This document shows positions 14,301-26,100 of a DNA stretch of 64,000 nucleotides, piece after piece; position 1 is the stretch's first letter; each line of letters opens with the position of its first letter. The stretch spans positions 13,314,204 to 13,378,203 of the forward strand of contig CM066925.1 of the NCBI GenBank assembly GCA_033964015.1, in the 5' to 3' direction. Under the pieces are notes generated by a model, which saw nothing but the letters and a program-made list of their open reading frames with translations, had not been told where the DNA came from and ran no database searches. This DNA comes from Scolanthus callimorphus. Lineage: Eukaryota > Cnidaria > Anthozoa > Actiniaria > Edwardsiidae. A program made the translations under genes and the position numbers.

Positions 14301-14331
14301 CGTCTCGTTTCAAACTTTCATCAGAAGCCAT
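2334..14331 (-). CDS. Tandem calponin-homology actin-binding protein (12-exon model, 448 residues)
   Basis: Exons in order: 14290-14331, 12703-12840, 12308-12398, 12123-12200, 11650-11761, 11315-11390, 10919-10995, 10459-10531, 8869-9040, 6873-6934, 4809-4868, 2334-2699; all phases agree. It starts MASDESLKRDDSTT. CH1 follows (VYTAWIKSFLPQ, YDLKDGKTMCELV, EGDLKAMLDLLWLIILHF). CH2 begins about residue 125 (FLLEWIVKELPQ, FQSGVLLSQVL, LTADDLRTVLEVAERDLGVP, DEHTLLIYLAVLR). CH1-CH2 pairs of the spectrin/actinin/filamin kind bind F-actin. After CH2 come TPDK-type repeats (HRTPDKRVVRTPDKLTPDR), a short coiled coil (LQNLVEEQAKSHEAIQALQE) and a basic region. The last exon ends with TAG inside the ATG of the coiled-coil frame at 2340, so the real protein may continue. 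I cannot name a vertebrate orthologue. Confidence 0.75.
5090..5392 (-). repeat. tRNA-derived SINE, minus strand
   Basis: Read on the minus strand it begins with GGTGGGGAAGCGTTAAGGCAC (box A region) and GGGTTCGATTCC (box B). Its body shares GGACGTTAAAGAACC, CAGTGACAGAACTCAC and CCCCACTCATG with the SINE at 38022. The tRNA heads differ more than the bodies, as in SINE families that swap heads. It lies in the intron between 4868 and 6873 of the CH gene. Confidence 0.65.
7493..7544 (-). CDS. Possible alternative first exon of the CH/coiled-coil gene
   Basis: The minus strand reads ATG (7542-7544) then DSNEENSEKSCEESGT, ending in phase 1 before the donor GTAGAA. Phase 1 joins perfectly to the exon 6873-6934, giving ...ESGTVSPKTLQNLVEEQ. 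The same downstream exon also joins in phase to 8869-9040. This suggests a second promoter near 7.6 kb giving a short form without the CH domains. It cannot be a cassette exon, because its entry phase does not fit the 8869 exon. It could also be chance, since it is only 52 bp. Confidence 0.4.
9387..9897. mobile_element. MITE with poly-G/poly-C next to its terminal inverted repeats
   Basis: Left end GGCTGCATTCATTATGTATA followed by CTACAG and a G run (9411-9422). The right end is the exact reverse complement, with a 22-base C run (9853-9872). The length is 511 bp, flanked by TAA-like direct repeats. It has no transposase. Intron of the CH gene. Confidence 0.8.
11843..12027. mobile_element. Short TIR element, ACAGGCCCGTAGCCAG ends
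   Basis: Ends CAGGCCCGTAGCCAG and CTGGCTACGGGCCTG enclose 185 bp containing AAGGCGAGTGCCTCACTCGC. Such ends are typical of short non-autonomous DNA transposons. CH-gene intron. Confidence 0.65.
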
Positions 14332-15880
14332 GGATGAATTTCAGAGTTGCCGAAAGCAACAACGTGTTGACGGCCGTTAAACTTGTGTTTTGGTGGTAAA
14401 AAACCTCATTATCGAAACCCTAACAGACATGGCTCGTTATTTTGTAAAGCTTAGGGATTATTGTCCAGTTAGGAGTACTCAGTCTTGGGTGAGCTCTTCT
14501 AGGGGCATTTTTCATGCGGATTTTTTAACCGTTTTGTTGACAGCCCCACAGCAGCTCGAGTCGCTCGCAAAATTGAAATTCGAGAACGCTTTTCACGCTT
14601 GGTTGCGCATTTGGTCAAAGAGGTTTTCAATGACAAAGTCATAAAAGTCAAATACTTCTCACAGCATTGCTAAGGCAGATTTGACATGCATGGCAGGCAT
14701 AAGCCGTTTTCTGACAAATGACGTCCTGTTTTGAGACACAACGAAGTTTTTGGTTCAGCAATTTTATTATTTCGGCGAGATTTGTTTCTGACGAAAGTCA
14801 CGCAATACAGTTAAGTTGAGAATTGCGTGACTCCTATGACTGCGCGAATCTCCGCAGACTAACGAAATAGGATGAAGCACCCAGTGCACTACACTGTTTA
14901 TGGTGTAGTTTGTGTGACGGGACGAAAACGGGAAACAAGGTTTAAATATATATGGCTATTTTACTGAAGGTTTATCGGCCTTGTGAGCGCTCACAGTCAT
15001 AAGCCAACGCGCGCCTGCACAGACCGAAAGGCAGTATGGGTAAGGGGCTCAAGTATGGGTACAAAAAAAGTGATTGCGCGAATTTCCGTATGACTGTAGT
15101 GAAACTAATCGCAACGCGCGGAGTGATACACTAATTTGAATAAAATTAATTGCGAATTACTCACGAAGTCATCTGAAATCCGCTCTACCGAGCAGATTTG
15201 ACTATGAACCTGGCCTGCTGTGCTGGTAGATACGGAATGAAATCGCGTAGTCGCGGCTACGGTCACGGTACGGCAACTTTGCGCCGAGACAATTTTCAGT
15301 CATACGAAATCTGCTCTATTTCGATACTACCTCGGCCATGGTCTTGGCTTTGTTCAAATATTTCAAAAACTCAAGTTTTAGTGTAATATACAGTTCTGCG
15401 ATTTTCACCATTCGTGTGACTGGAGGGCGTAAGGCCGGCATGGCTACAGGTAACTCGCCACGTACTCAAACATTGAGCCGATTCAAGACCTCCAGTACCC
15501 AGGCAACTTTGCGATCTTGGTGCGTACAGCTTCCGACAACGTCATTCTGAATATTCAAACAAACTATGGAAGTCACGTTCAGACTCAATTATTACCTGAA
15601 TATCTTGCCATTTAATTCAAAGTAGCACAACTGCTGCTGGTACGAGGCAATGTATAATTCACAGTAATTTTTACAATCAAGCTTCATATATTTGAAGTCA
15701 GGGCAGGGGTATTACTAATATTCAATCAATTTCTACACTTTATCTGCGCCAGTCCAAAGCTAGTAAATATAACGGGGAGCGTAGGCGAGCGAACTTTGGC
15801 GGACATCAGAAGCCTTGCTCTTTTTGAAAATCGTTACTTTCACGTCTTTTTAACAACTTCAACAGCATAGTATAGCCCGT
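14332..15880. other. Intergenic region, 5' of the CH gene
   Basis: Presumed promoter side of the CH gene (start 14331). I see no convincing TATA box, exon or RNA gene. Short ORFs at 14390-14644 and 15198-15550 have no family likeness or splice context. The words GCGATTCGTATGACTGAA-like recur around 14830, 15080 and 15290. Confidence 0.5.
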
Positions 15881-16239
15881 TTATTCTTCCAAATCCATTT
15901 CATTTATTTTACTTCGTTTCGAAGATAGCAATAATTCCACGTAACCACAACATAAATACGCCAAAATGGCCTGTACGAGTTGTCCCGGGAAAGAAGGATC
16001 AAAGAAGTTGTCCCGGGACGAATAGACTGCTTGCAGCCCCTTCTTTGACGACGAAACATCCGTGAAAATGAGCGCGTGAAAAAACGAGCGCCGATGGCTT
16101 GAATTACCGAAGGCACGAGCGACGTTCGCCAAAGAAGGGACCGCAGGCAACGGGACGAAGGGATAACTCGCCTCGGCCACGTCCCCGAGTATCTCGGCTA
16201 GGCGGGTTATATCCCTTGAACTATACGCATCCTGAACTG
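15881..16239 (-). CDS. Orphan coding-like terminal exon, unrecognised
   Basis: Open frame of about 119 codons from a good acceptor (CAATTTTATTTCAG at 16240) to a TAA stop at 15881-15883. It reads VQDAYSSRDITRLAEILGDV and later FPGQLVQAILAYLCCGYVEL, ending MDLEE. Composition is protein-like with a hydrophobic helix near the end. There is no start codon in frame, so an upstream exon ending in phase 1 is required. I could not find one in the 500 bases between it and the divergent plus-strand gene, so such an exon would have to overlap that gene's span. It could be a pseudogene or chance ORF. No domain recognised. Confidence 0.35.
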
Positions 16240-16770
16240 AAATAAAATTGTGTTCAGCCAAGCATAAACGGACGTCACTCACACATAGGCACTCTTTCAA
16301 CTACTAAGGATACAGAGTAAATAAACGTAGCGATGCTAATTTGCCTTTCTGAACAAATTCACCGACACAAAGATATTACAGTTTGTATTCTAAAAAAATC
16401 GCAATCATCGGGCAATTTTGGGCAATTAGCACATTCGAACGATTTGTGACGTAGGGAATCGAACAATTGATCGTTCTCTTCAGAACGACTGACCGCGCGC
16501 GTTTGCACAAAAGTGATTCTGGCAAGCGCGTAAGAATGGGTCTATTCTTTTATCAATGCATCAATCTTTTTTATTGCTATTGTTTTTAATTGTCGTCCAG
16601 CCTCATTAAGCATAACAAGCTAAACTACAACACAACACTGACAAAATAGCAACCGGACGCTAAAAGAGGATTGTTCCTGGATGGGAGAAAATCATTCTGG
16701 TAGTCAAAACAGGGCAATGATAACTTAGAAACACAGGAATGTAGCGGAGTTGCGCTTGTGGTACTGAGAA
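16240..16770. other. Intergenic, presumed 5' region of the plus-strand gene
   Basis: Between the orphan minus-strand ORF and the MGC start. It must hold the promoter and 5' leader of the plus-strand gene. No clear TATA box or other signal recognised. Confidence 0.4.
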
Positions 16771-19700
16771 ATGGGCTGTAGCTCTGGTAAGCCAGTTCCT
16801 ACGACGAACGTGAGCGAAAGAGATCGGCCATCGCAACAGAATGGTTTTACGGTGACGAACAGGCACGAGAAAAGTACTAAGGAGAGCGAAGATAGCCATG
16901 CTGCGTTTGCAGCTGTGACCCCAAGACACGGCGAAGATTTTAAACTTGAATCTCCTAGTCCCACGGAAACAGGCACTGACAGCGGCCCCCCTCGACCTTC
17001 AAGAACAGTCCCCGAAACTACTACTCCAAAAAGCGTAAAGAAAGAAACAAGATTTCACGGCGAAACAAGTAGGAGGAGAGATTCCACAGACCTAGGAGTT
17101 GTAGACGCGTGGCGGAAAACTTCAAGTCGCGATAGAAATGACAATGTTAGAGTCCAAGACAGACGCGTATCTCGAGACGGCGAGAGTTTGGATAGCGAAT
17201 ATGGAAAAGATGGAATCGATTTAGTATCTACCGAAGTGGCGACTTCCAGCGCGCGTTCGGCTCACCGCACGACGGAAAAATCGAGTTCCAACGCGATGAA
17301 ATCGCCAAGGAGAGCAACCCCATCACCGGATGGCATTCCTAGCGACTTTACCTCCAAGGAACACGGTGTTATATCAACAACAAAAAAGGTAAATTAACAA
17401 GATTCAAATAAACTTGTCTAAATAGAGTACACTTGTCGAAAAATCGTGCGATTGTTTTTTTTTTCAAGGGGATTATTGGGGCATGCAAATTAACTTGGCG
17501 ATAACATCTAACGATACCTAATTGTGTGTTTTATATTATATAAACATAGTCAAGTTTCAGTTAACAACGCAATATTAAACCGTTTTTACTAGATAGGACA
17601 TTTATACGCTAATGGAAAACGAAAAACGGCATGTATCATAGAGTGGCTTCAAAGAGAAAATAGTTCAAACTGTTTTGTAGGGCATATTTTACAACACAGT
17701 CCTGATAGTGATGCACCTGTCATTACCCTAAAACTTACAAATGAACCTGACTACCAAACTAAACAACTTGATTTCTAATTCGCTTTGCTCCTACGGTTTG
17801 TTTTAGGTACTAGTAAGAAATTGATTTCTTTTAAAGATCTTTACGATAACGCTCATGTGACATTATATATTTCGCGCATTTTTATCAAGTGCTTTTGGGC
17901 CCTTTGACGGGTTTTACAAAAAAAAAAATGAAAAAAATATAAAGAGAATACTGTCTTTTCTTGAGTTTTCCTTAGACAAAATGTTAATTTGTTTGCACAA
18001 AAGCAAATAAAAACTCACACGCATTTTCCCACGTAAAAATGCACTGAGCAAGTTTAGAAAATTAGCGCTGGAACGACGATTTCCTTGACATTTTTATTTA
18101 TATTTTGGTGTTTCAGTGCCTTATTATAATCGATCATGCACGGAAGTAGCCTACTTCCGCTTGGCAAAAACTAGTTTCGTTACGGGAAATCCATGACGTC
18201 ATTCCTTTTCTTGGTTGAACCCAAGTCACTCAGAGGCTGGGTGCGCAGATTATGCCGCAGGTGAAGGTGTCCCATAATCCTTTGTGCGCTTTGATGGCGT
18301 CCCTTATTCCTTCTTGCGCTTTGATGCCGTCCCATATCCTTTCTGCGCTTGCTATTCCTAGCTCCACATAATCCTCTTTATTTTTTCAGCGGTCCGGTAT
18401 CCATCAAATCGCGCGCTCTGATTAGCTCGCGAGCGGTCCGGAATCCTACGATCCGGACCCGGTCCGGATAAATCGCGCGCGCGCTAATTTCTGTGAAGTT
18501 TTATGCTGTTTCAGTGAAATCAAAAAAATAAATATATTATTTACCGGCTTGGGGTCGGTCCAGATCGTGAAATAACGTGACCTCAGGCTTGAAAATACTG
18601 ACCTCGACCTCCGGTCTCGGTCAGTATTTTCAAGACCTCGGTGACAGTATTTCACGATCCGGACCTCACTTCCATCAAGAGACTGAACACGTGTCGGGTA
18701 GCCATGATTTGTGATCTCCAAACGTATTATTTCACAGGTCAGTGAGTACGAGGAGCCGTTCGATCCAGCCAAACTGATCGACATCGACAAATTCAAAGCA
18801 GCAAATGCACCCCAAAAGGTAATTCTCCAAAACAATGAGAGGCCTAGTTCTGGAAATTTGACGGGGGACCGCTCCGCAGGTTAGGCCGCCAATGCGTACA
18901 TGAGAATGAACTTTAAAGTGTATTTATCTGTGAAACTTTTTTCATAGGAGAAGCCGGATGAAGCGAAGTTTCAAGTTCACACCGTGACGCTAAGACAAGC
19001 CCCGGTCTCCAAAGGGTAAGAGTGACGAACTGGCCGAGCCGAGTAGCAAAGCATGGCGTCTATAATGCGCGTAGCCTGCTTACAGACCACAGAGCTCCCC
19101 GACTTCTCGCCTCGCGGTGTAGGCTCTGGTGATAGTAATTTGAGGGCCTTCGCTGATTGGCTGAAATGGCACGCATGCGTACATAAATCCAGCTTAATCT
19201 CATTCTCGTACCCAGAGCTCCCCAGCTCGTCTGCTCGAAGGGGAGGCTCTGGGGACATCCATTTGAAGGCCGTCGCTGATTGGTTGATTTTGAGCGTTGG
19301 AGCATGCGCTGAAAGGTCTTTCTCTCTGCGGCTCTGTATTAAATCTCGCGCATGCGTAAGTGGCTGTCACCAGAGCCTCCCCCGCGAGGTTACGAGCCGG
19401 GAAGCTCTGGGTTCGAGAATGGCTTAATCTCGCTTTTGAAAAACGTCTGGCAAAACAACACTGACATTCGTTTGCTGTTCGTCTTGTCAACCTATTCCTT
19501 CGACTTGTACGCTGTACAAGTAAATTTGATCCAGAAAAAGGTCATTGTTGCCAGGTGGGGAAAGTTGGGTATTGTGTGACTCATTCAAGTAAAAGTTGTA
19601 ACATACAAGCTATAGCGCTATTTAGAAAATAACACCTATGTTGTATTGTGAATGTGCGCATTCTGATTGGTTAAAAAGCGTGTTTGTAAGAGACCTGAGA

Positions 19701-20804
19701 AACACGATTGTCACGCAACGCTGTCGCGCGTGTGTATGTTATTTTCTAAAAGCAATAAAAATACTTTCTGCGTGCTCTCTGGTTTCTTACAAACACTCGG
19801 GGAATGTTGGTCGAACTGATAAAACTTGAAAGACACTCGCCTGCGGCTCGTTCTTTCAAGTTTTGATCAGTTCTCCCAACATCCCCCTCGTGTTTGTAAG
19901 AAAGCAGAGAGCACGCGGAAAGTACTTTTATTGCTTAAATGTAGATCCGGCTAAAATGAAACGCAAGGGACGGACAATGAAAACTTGAAGGAATTACAGA
20001 GACTCGAGTTCTCGATCTGTCCACCGTCGATTTTGGCTTGGTAACCACGCTAGCTTGGTAACCACAGCTAGCCCGCGTGCGTCTCGACGCAGTCCTCACA
20101 AGTGAAATTATCAGAAAATACAATGGACGATTCCAGCTATAACTCACGCGCGCGCTGCATGTCGGTAGATGTGGGCAGAAACATATAAGTGAGTTGAAAC
20201 GTGTAACAAACATACATTACTTTAGTGCCAAGCTGCGGAATATTCGCAGAATAAACAATTGAACAGATTTTGAAAATAATGTTGTTGCAAGACTTCAAAA
20301 TGTTAAATGTTAGTATATTATCACTTACCACTGTTGTTCTACTTTATATGAGCGAAAAATGAAATATTATGAAGAGAAAACCTACTTGGGTTGGCAGTCG
20401 AGAGTTCATTATTGACCAAATATGATCATAAATTCATCTCGAATAATCCACAGCTTGGTTTGCCGTTACATGTTTCAACTAAGTTATATGTTTCTGATGT
20501 GGGACATTTCTCGAACAAACTGTTAAAAAAAAGCGCGCGCCGCATTCTGGTAGTTGTGGGACACGGCTTGGGCATTTCTAAATAAAGAAGAGCGCGCTCA
20601 ATCGTCCATTGCTCATTGATATCCAATGAAAACAATAGCAAGGCTGGTTTTCTAAGCGCTCGTTCTTTACCTTGTAGAGAACCGCTCCTAGTGGCCAAGA
20701 CAAGTGAGTTGTACGACGAGGACGACAGAGCACTGATGGATAGTATCGAACAAGACTACTCCATGTCCCCCCACACTACCCTCCCTGGGGCCGTCATGTA
20801 CTGA
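16771..20804 (+). CDS. Membrane-anchored disordered protein, MGC start (4 exons, 297 residues)
   Basis: Exons 16771-17388, 18738-18818, 18948-19015 and 20678-20804, all GT-AG and in phase; stop TGA 20802-20804. The first 206 residues are Ser/Thr/Arg/Asp-rich without a folded domain. The C-terminal part has EYEEPFDPAKLIDIDKFKAA and an acidic end (TSELYDEDDRALMDSIEQDY). The start MGCSSGK is a typical N-myristoylation plus palmitoylation signal (Gly2, Cys3, Ser6-like position), so it probably sits on the inner face of the plasma membrane. I do not recognise the family. It is the only plus-strand gene found and lies divergently from the CH gene. The third intron holds several foldback elements. 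Its exon structure is well supported; its function is unknown. Confidence 0.8.
19198..19424. mobile_element. Second copy of the 55616 MITE family
   Basis: Ends match the 55616 element, with a variant (CCCCAGCTCG) on the left. A partial copy of the same sequence precedes it at 19075-19160. In the last intron of the plus-strand gene. Confidence 0.7.
19637..19936 (+). repeat. Foldback element, copy 1
   Basis: Contains an internal palindrome: GCAATAAAAATACTTTCTGC...GAATGTTGGTCGAACTGAT against ATCAGTTCTCCCAACATCCC...GTACTTTTATTGC. A nearly identical copy lies in reverse orientation at 40754-41053. It sits in the last intron of the plus-strand gene. Confidence 0.8.
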
Positions 20805-22488
20805 GTCACGTAATTGACGATGTGCCAAGGTATTGCAAGATAATTCCCATTATTAGTCAGCACATCGATGCACTGCACAAATATGGTCATTGGAACCCCA
20901 ATAGCTGTCTTCTGTACATGACAGATATCCTGCGATATCCGTCTCTGAGGGAAATGTGATGTGTTGAGCTCGTAAATAATACACAAAAGTAATGTTTTTC
21001 AGGGGGGTTTTGTGCTATCGATGTGCTGAATAATAATCCTGCTCGATTTTGCAGAATATCGGCTGATTTAGAAAACTCGGGACTGCGTCCCTCGTCGGCT
21101 AAGTATCAGACAATATTCTGCGCAATCTTGCAGGATAATGGTTAATGAATGAACGCGCGCATATGAAACCAAGATCAAGGCCACAAAAAGTAAAATTAAA
21201 CAATTAAAAATAAAAAGATCAAGGCCACTTGGCCGGCAAATCGAATACAAACGCTCTCGTGCGCGTTTTTTTTTTCGTATGGGGAGGGGGGGGGGGGGGC
21301 TCACACGCCTTCGCGATCTGTTTTCGAAAATGGCTGGATTTGAATGCGTTTTGGGGGCTACGTAGATTAGGTTAAGTGATTCTATACAAAATTTATTAAA
21401 GTAAATATGGTTAATTTTTTTTCATATGTTCTTTCAGATGTCTGTTCCGAAAGGAAATGCTATCGATGAGTCCGCAAATGCAATTTATACCGCACATGCT
21501 ACATAATTATGTTATACAGACATGATGCAAAGACGGGTTCCAATGGAAATGATTTATATTTATATATTCTACCGCAAAGCTGTGGGATTTGACTTACAGA
21601 GACAGAAGGAATAGATTTTGTAATGAAAGAATTTTGATTCCAAAGATTTAAGATTTTGTTTTATATGGAACTGTGATTTGTACGACCTCGTAGACTATGG
21701 GTGTATATCGAAACACTTCGTGAATAATGAGTAAAAATACAAATGTTATGGTGATTGTTCATGATGATTTATAATGATTCTTTAACAATTTTATGAAAAT
21801 TTGGGATATTGATGTTTAAACATGATGGCAAAAACGATTACGTAGTGTCTTTGTTTTTTCTTACTCTGAACTCCACCTGATACAAATGGAGCAATTCGCT
21901 AAGAAACTATTTCATATATATGTATATTCATAGAAAAATAAACGTACAAAAATTCAACATTGTCAGAGACATTGTCAAATTTCAATATAAAAATATGGAT
22001 ATGTAATTTATATGTAACTTTAAATGAATATTGTACTCGTTTGCAGAAACGCAATTTCTCATAATTTTTCTCAGAACCCTCAATACTTTGTATCTATCTA
22101 TTCGTCCAATTTCCAACGTGCCGACGCGAGAGACGCTTCTGATTGGCTGAATATCCCTGCCAATACTGGCGCGCGCGCGTAGACACAGGAAGCCCGCAAC
22201 TATAATCCCAACGTCTTGCCCCGGGCAAGCTTTGCATACTTCAATCGAGATTATGGGTCTCTTCTGATGTCATATTGTCATATCAGGTTGCCAACACCAC
22301 TCAGCGCGCAAAAAGTCAGTATATACAAACCCAGTTCCGTAAATATCTAGTTCTGTAAAAATCGTAAAGGGAAAGTAAGAATGTTCACTTCTTGCTATGA
22401 TCGCTTTGTTTCATATCGTCCGCAGGATTTGTATTCAAAGATCTAAGAATCCACACTACCTTCCCTCGCGACCCGAAACATTCTTGCT
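20805..22488. other. Intergenic/3' region between convergent genes
   Basis: 3' flank of the plus-strand gene and, from the other side, of the giant gene. AT-rich, with a G run at 21286-21298. No exon found. The segment 22110-22200 (GATTGGCTGAAT with GCGCGC) resembles repeats elsewhere in the window. Confidence 0.5.
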
Positions 22489-22960
22489 GGAATTTGCGAT
22501 AATGATTCTTTGTACGCTCCCTATATGAGTTCCCTAAGAAGTTTTCTTGACGTATTTCCACCCAAAGAATTTCTTACGCGCGGCTTGCCTGGCATTATCT
22601 GCTCTACGACAAATTGCGCTATTTTCCATCGACTACGAATCATTTTCACCGGAATTTGCGATAATGATTCTTTGTACGCTCCCTATATGAGTTCCCTAAG
22701 AAGTTTTCTTGACGTATTTCCACCCAAAGAATTTCTTACGCGCGGCTTGCCTGGCATTATCTGCTCTACGACAAATTGCGCTATTTTCCATCGACTACGA
22801 ATCATTTTCACCGGAATTTGCGATAATGATTCTTTGTACGCTCCCTATGAGTTCCCTAAGAAGTTTTCTTGACGTATTTCCACCCGAAGAATTTCTTACG
22901 CGGCTTGCCTGGCATCATCTGCTCTACGACAAATTGCGCGACATCTTTCCGGTTAATCTC
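22489..22960 (-). repeat. 162-bp tandem repeat covering the end of the Death-domain exon
   Basis: Copies begin at 22489, 22651 and 22813, exactly 162 bp apart. The third copy is the genuine exon end ([16 protein letters not shown] then the stop). Its likeness to the others stops near 22945. The two extra copies lie 3' of the stop codon. They have an extra CG that shifts the frame within the PGKPR region. Confidence 0.85.
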
Positions 22961-23184
22961 TTCCAAAGCCACGGCCAACTGGGACACCAGTTGAGTCTTA
23001 CCAAGTTTACTATGGGACCTCCAATGGCACATCACTTTAAAGGCCCTTTCTTGAGGGCCCATATTCATGTTGGTCAGCTTGCTGAGTTCCGTCTCAGTCA
23101 CCCCCAGGAATGTCCCCAGTTCGGACCACTCGTCGTTTGTTAGTTTGTAGGCGACGCGACGCAGCTCTCGATCACTCATGGCGT
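22856..23184 (-). CDS. C-terminal Death domain exon of the giant kinase
   Basis: Last exon: acceptor TTTATTGCAG at 23185, stop TAG at 22856-22858. It reads [65 protein letters not shown]. These match the six-helix Death-domain pattern: helix-2 Trp of EW..L...LG, then ..W........L..AL..I.R.D.A. The upstream exon ends in phase 1 with G, and G plus AC gives GAC, so the join is in frame. A separate single-exon death-domain gene starting at the internal ATG (23177-23179) is the alternative. The acceptor directly before it and the phase match favour the fused form. Death domains bind other death-fold proteins; in DAPK one follows a calmodulin-regulated kinase. Confidence 0.8.
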
Positions 23185-26100
23185 CTGCAATAAATGATTG
23201 TCACAGAAAGTGGAAACATTTCTTAAACTCGTGTCTAAAGGCAGGCCATTGTCGTACCCCAAAAGCTCCCCGGCTCGTCTGCTCGCAGGGGAGGCTCTGA
23301 GGACATATATTTGAGGGCCATTGCTAATTGGCTGATTTTGAGCGTTGAAGCATGCGCTGAAAGGTCTTTATCTCAGCGACTCTGTATTAAATCTCGCATG
23401 CGTCAGTGGCTGTCACCAGAGCCTCCCCTGCGAGCTTACGAGCCGGGGAGCTCTGGGTTCGAGAATGAAGGCAGGTGGCTCTGTTTCAAAACTTGTGCGA
23501 ATGCGCATGCGTCAGTGGCGGTCACCACAGCCTCTCCCACGAGGAGGTGTGGTCTCAGCATTTTTTTGTTTTGTGACCGTCGAAGCGTACTCAAAACATG
23601 TTTATACGCGCGTTTTCAAAGCACACAGCCAACGTGCCAAGGTTTCTTTTGTGTGGTGATCACCGAAGCTTGGTATGCGTGCGAAGAGATCAACGCGAGC
23701 AAAACAGGGAAATAAGACGCTCCAAACTTGAGCAGAAAACAATGTGAACGAGAAGGTTTTTACGTGTGGAGTGCGCTTCAAATCTGGGAAGCCAACAAAA
23801 TGTTACAAAACGAAAAAACACCTCTAAAAAAAGAGATGCGAATAAAGATTATTAATATTATTATTATGATAAAACATACCATTGGACGGGAGTCCCTGTC
23901 CAGTTCCAGTCTCCCCAGTGTTCCCCTCGTCCGTCTCTTCGGAAAGGGAATTGGAATCGATACTCCCTGGGTTGTCATGGTTACTGCTAACGTTAGCTAA
24001 CTCTCGCTCCAGTCTCTTTTTCTCGTTCTCGGCATCTTTTGCGCGTTTGTCCATCAGAACTTTCATCTGTCGAATCTGCATGAACATAGATTATAGCTGT
24101 GTTTTTATAACGCATTACCAAGCACTAATTAAGCATTAGAGCATAACTTTCTAGGACTTTATCGGCGCAATAGAACACTTGTGATGTTGGGGGAAACACG
24201 AGAACGTTGGCTCGTGATTTTAAAACGTTTCGAGTGTCTCTCCCAACATCACAAGTGCTCTATTTGCCGATCAAGTCATAGAAAGTTGTGCTGTAATGCT
24301 TTTATGATATAGAGGGGGAAAACATTGCTTTATCGGTGAAATAGAGCATAGATTTGGACCAATGAGAGCGCGCGTTATATCGTAGCTATTTTAGTGATAA
24401 TATATATCTTGTTTTGTGGTGCAACTATTCCTGTCAACTGCAGGGAAGAGATCTCGGTCAGTAATATGCAATAACATGGTATTCATACCATATTTTGAAG
24501 CTCGATTTCCCTCTTTTGCCAGACTCGTCTGTCGTGGTTGTACTTTTCAGCCAGATCGGCTTGAAGTTCGGAACATTCTTTTCTGGAAAAACAAAAAGAA
24601 GAAGCAAATTTCCCTTAGCGGCTCAACTTCATAAAGGGTGTACACTAGACCTTTTCCTCTTGAGTGGGGTTCCTGTGGTTTGTTTCCCTAACTGGCACTC
24701 ATACGAAACAATCTCTTTGTTTGGTCACATGAATATTAAAGAACTTGCTCGTGCGTTAAGGGAAAAACAAGAGATTTCGTTCGTTGAGTGCATATGAAAC
24801 AATCTCCAACCGAAAATTGTCGTTTTTCAACAGCTCACGGCCAAAACCATATTTGGAATCACTTACCTTATAAAGAAGTGACAGGAGATCCTCTTTTGAT
24901 AAGAATTTCGGCAAATGTAGCAAGAAAACTGTGAAATTTTGAATGAAAACTTGCAGGAATCACAGAGACTCGATCTGTCCACCATTGATTTTGGCTTGGT
25001 AACCACGCTAAAAAACCCACACTAGCCCGCGCGCGACTCGACCTAGTCCTCCCAAGTGCATTTAGCAAAAACGACAATGATTCAATGATATGCCAGTTGG
25101 GGAAACAAACCACAGGACCCCCGCTCAATCGGAAAAGGTCTATTGAACAAGCGGGACATACAAGTCAGACAGACACTCAAACAGACCTGAGTCTCTTGGC
25201 CCACTTGTTCTCCATCTCATCCTGTTCGGATTTCAACTTCTCTTGAAAAGTAGCCTGGAGCTGCTCGTGTTCGACCTGAAAGCGAAAGATTGCTCTCACA
25301 ATATGAATGAATGATTCTAATCATGAACAGGAAGGGTAATCTAAAGTGATACTGTTGCACCGCTTTCGATTTTGCTGCATGCAGAAAACGTATTGTAATA
25401 TATATCCTTGGCCATGAAAAGGCATCTATCTTCATTATATCAACTATAATGTTTTATCAGGATTTCGGCCACTGAGAAATATTGTAATTTGCACGCGTGA
25501 TAAATACGATAATGCCCACTATTGAGAATTTATCCAATCGTACATTTGTCTATTTATTCTCTATCATCTACAATGAGAGGACAAGTCAATTGAACAACAG
25601 AATCTGTGTCGTACTAGAGTACTCCAATCTCTAGAGTCGTTATGAGCATGGAAATGTCTAGACAACTACAGGAAAACGCCGTGTAGCGCAGTGACCTTCC
25701 CATGCGCTGCAACACCGTTAATCATTCAACAAAACCATGCTCTACATGAGAACAATCCAATGTTGCAATGTAATTAAACCGAAATATTCAAATACGTGTC
25801 TGCGCTAAACCTAAGTTGAAAATAAAACCTACATGTTTCTTCCCCATGCACCAAAAAGTGGACAAACTTAGTCCATACAGTAAAAACCCGCATAAAAGAA
25901 CAGGTGTTTTTGGGATTCAGGCTGATTTTGTTCTTGTACATATGGTGTTTTCTGCAAAATCAGGCTGAAAATGTTCTTAAGGTGTTCTTAAAATTGGTCA
26001 AAATACTGCATACACTACCAGTAACACCAGAGTGAGTTATATGTTTCTGGTAACACTTTTTAGTAGCAACAATTAGTCAAATAATTGCTTAGTGTGCCCT

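Noticed and set aside
19637..19829. Small gene conserved in two places (19638 plus and 41050 minus)
   Set aside because: The likeness is due to two copies of a foldback repeat that extends beyond the frame on both sides.
22510..23143. Plus-strand repeat frames opposite the Death-domain exon
   Set aside because: They are antisense shadows of the 162-bp tandem repeat and the real exon.
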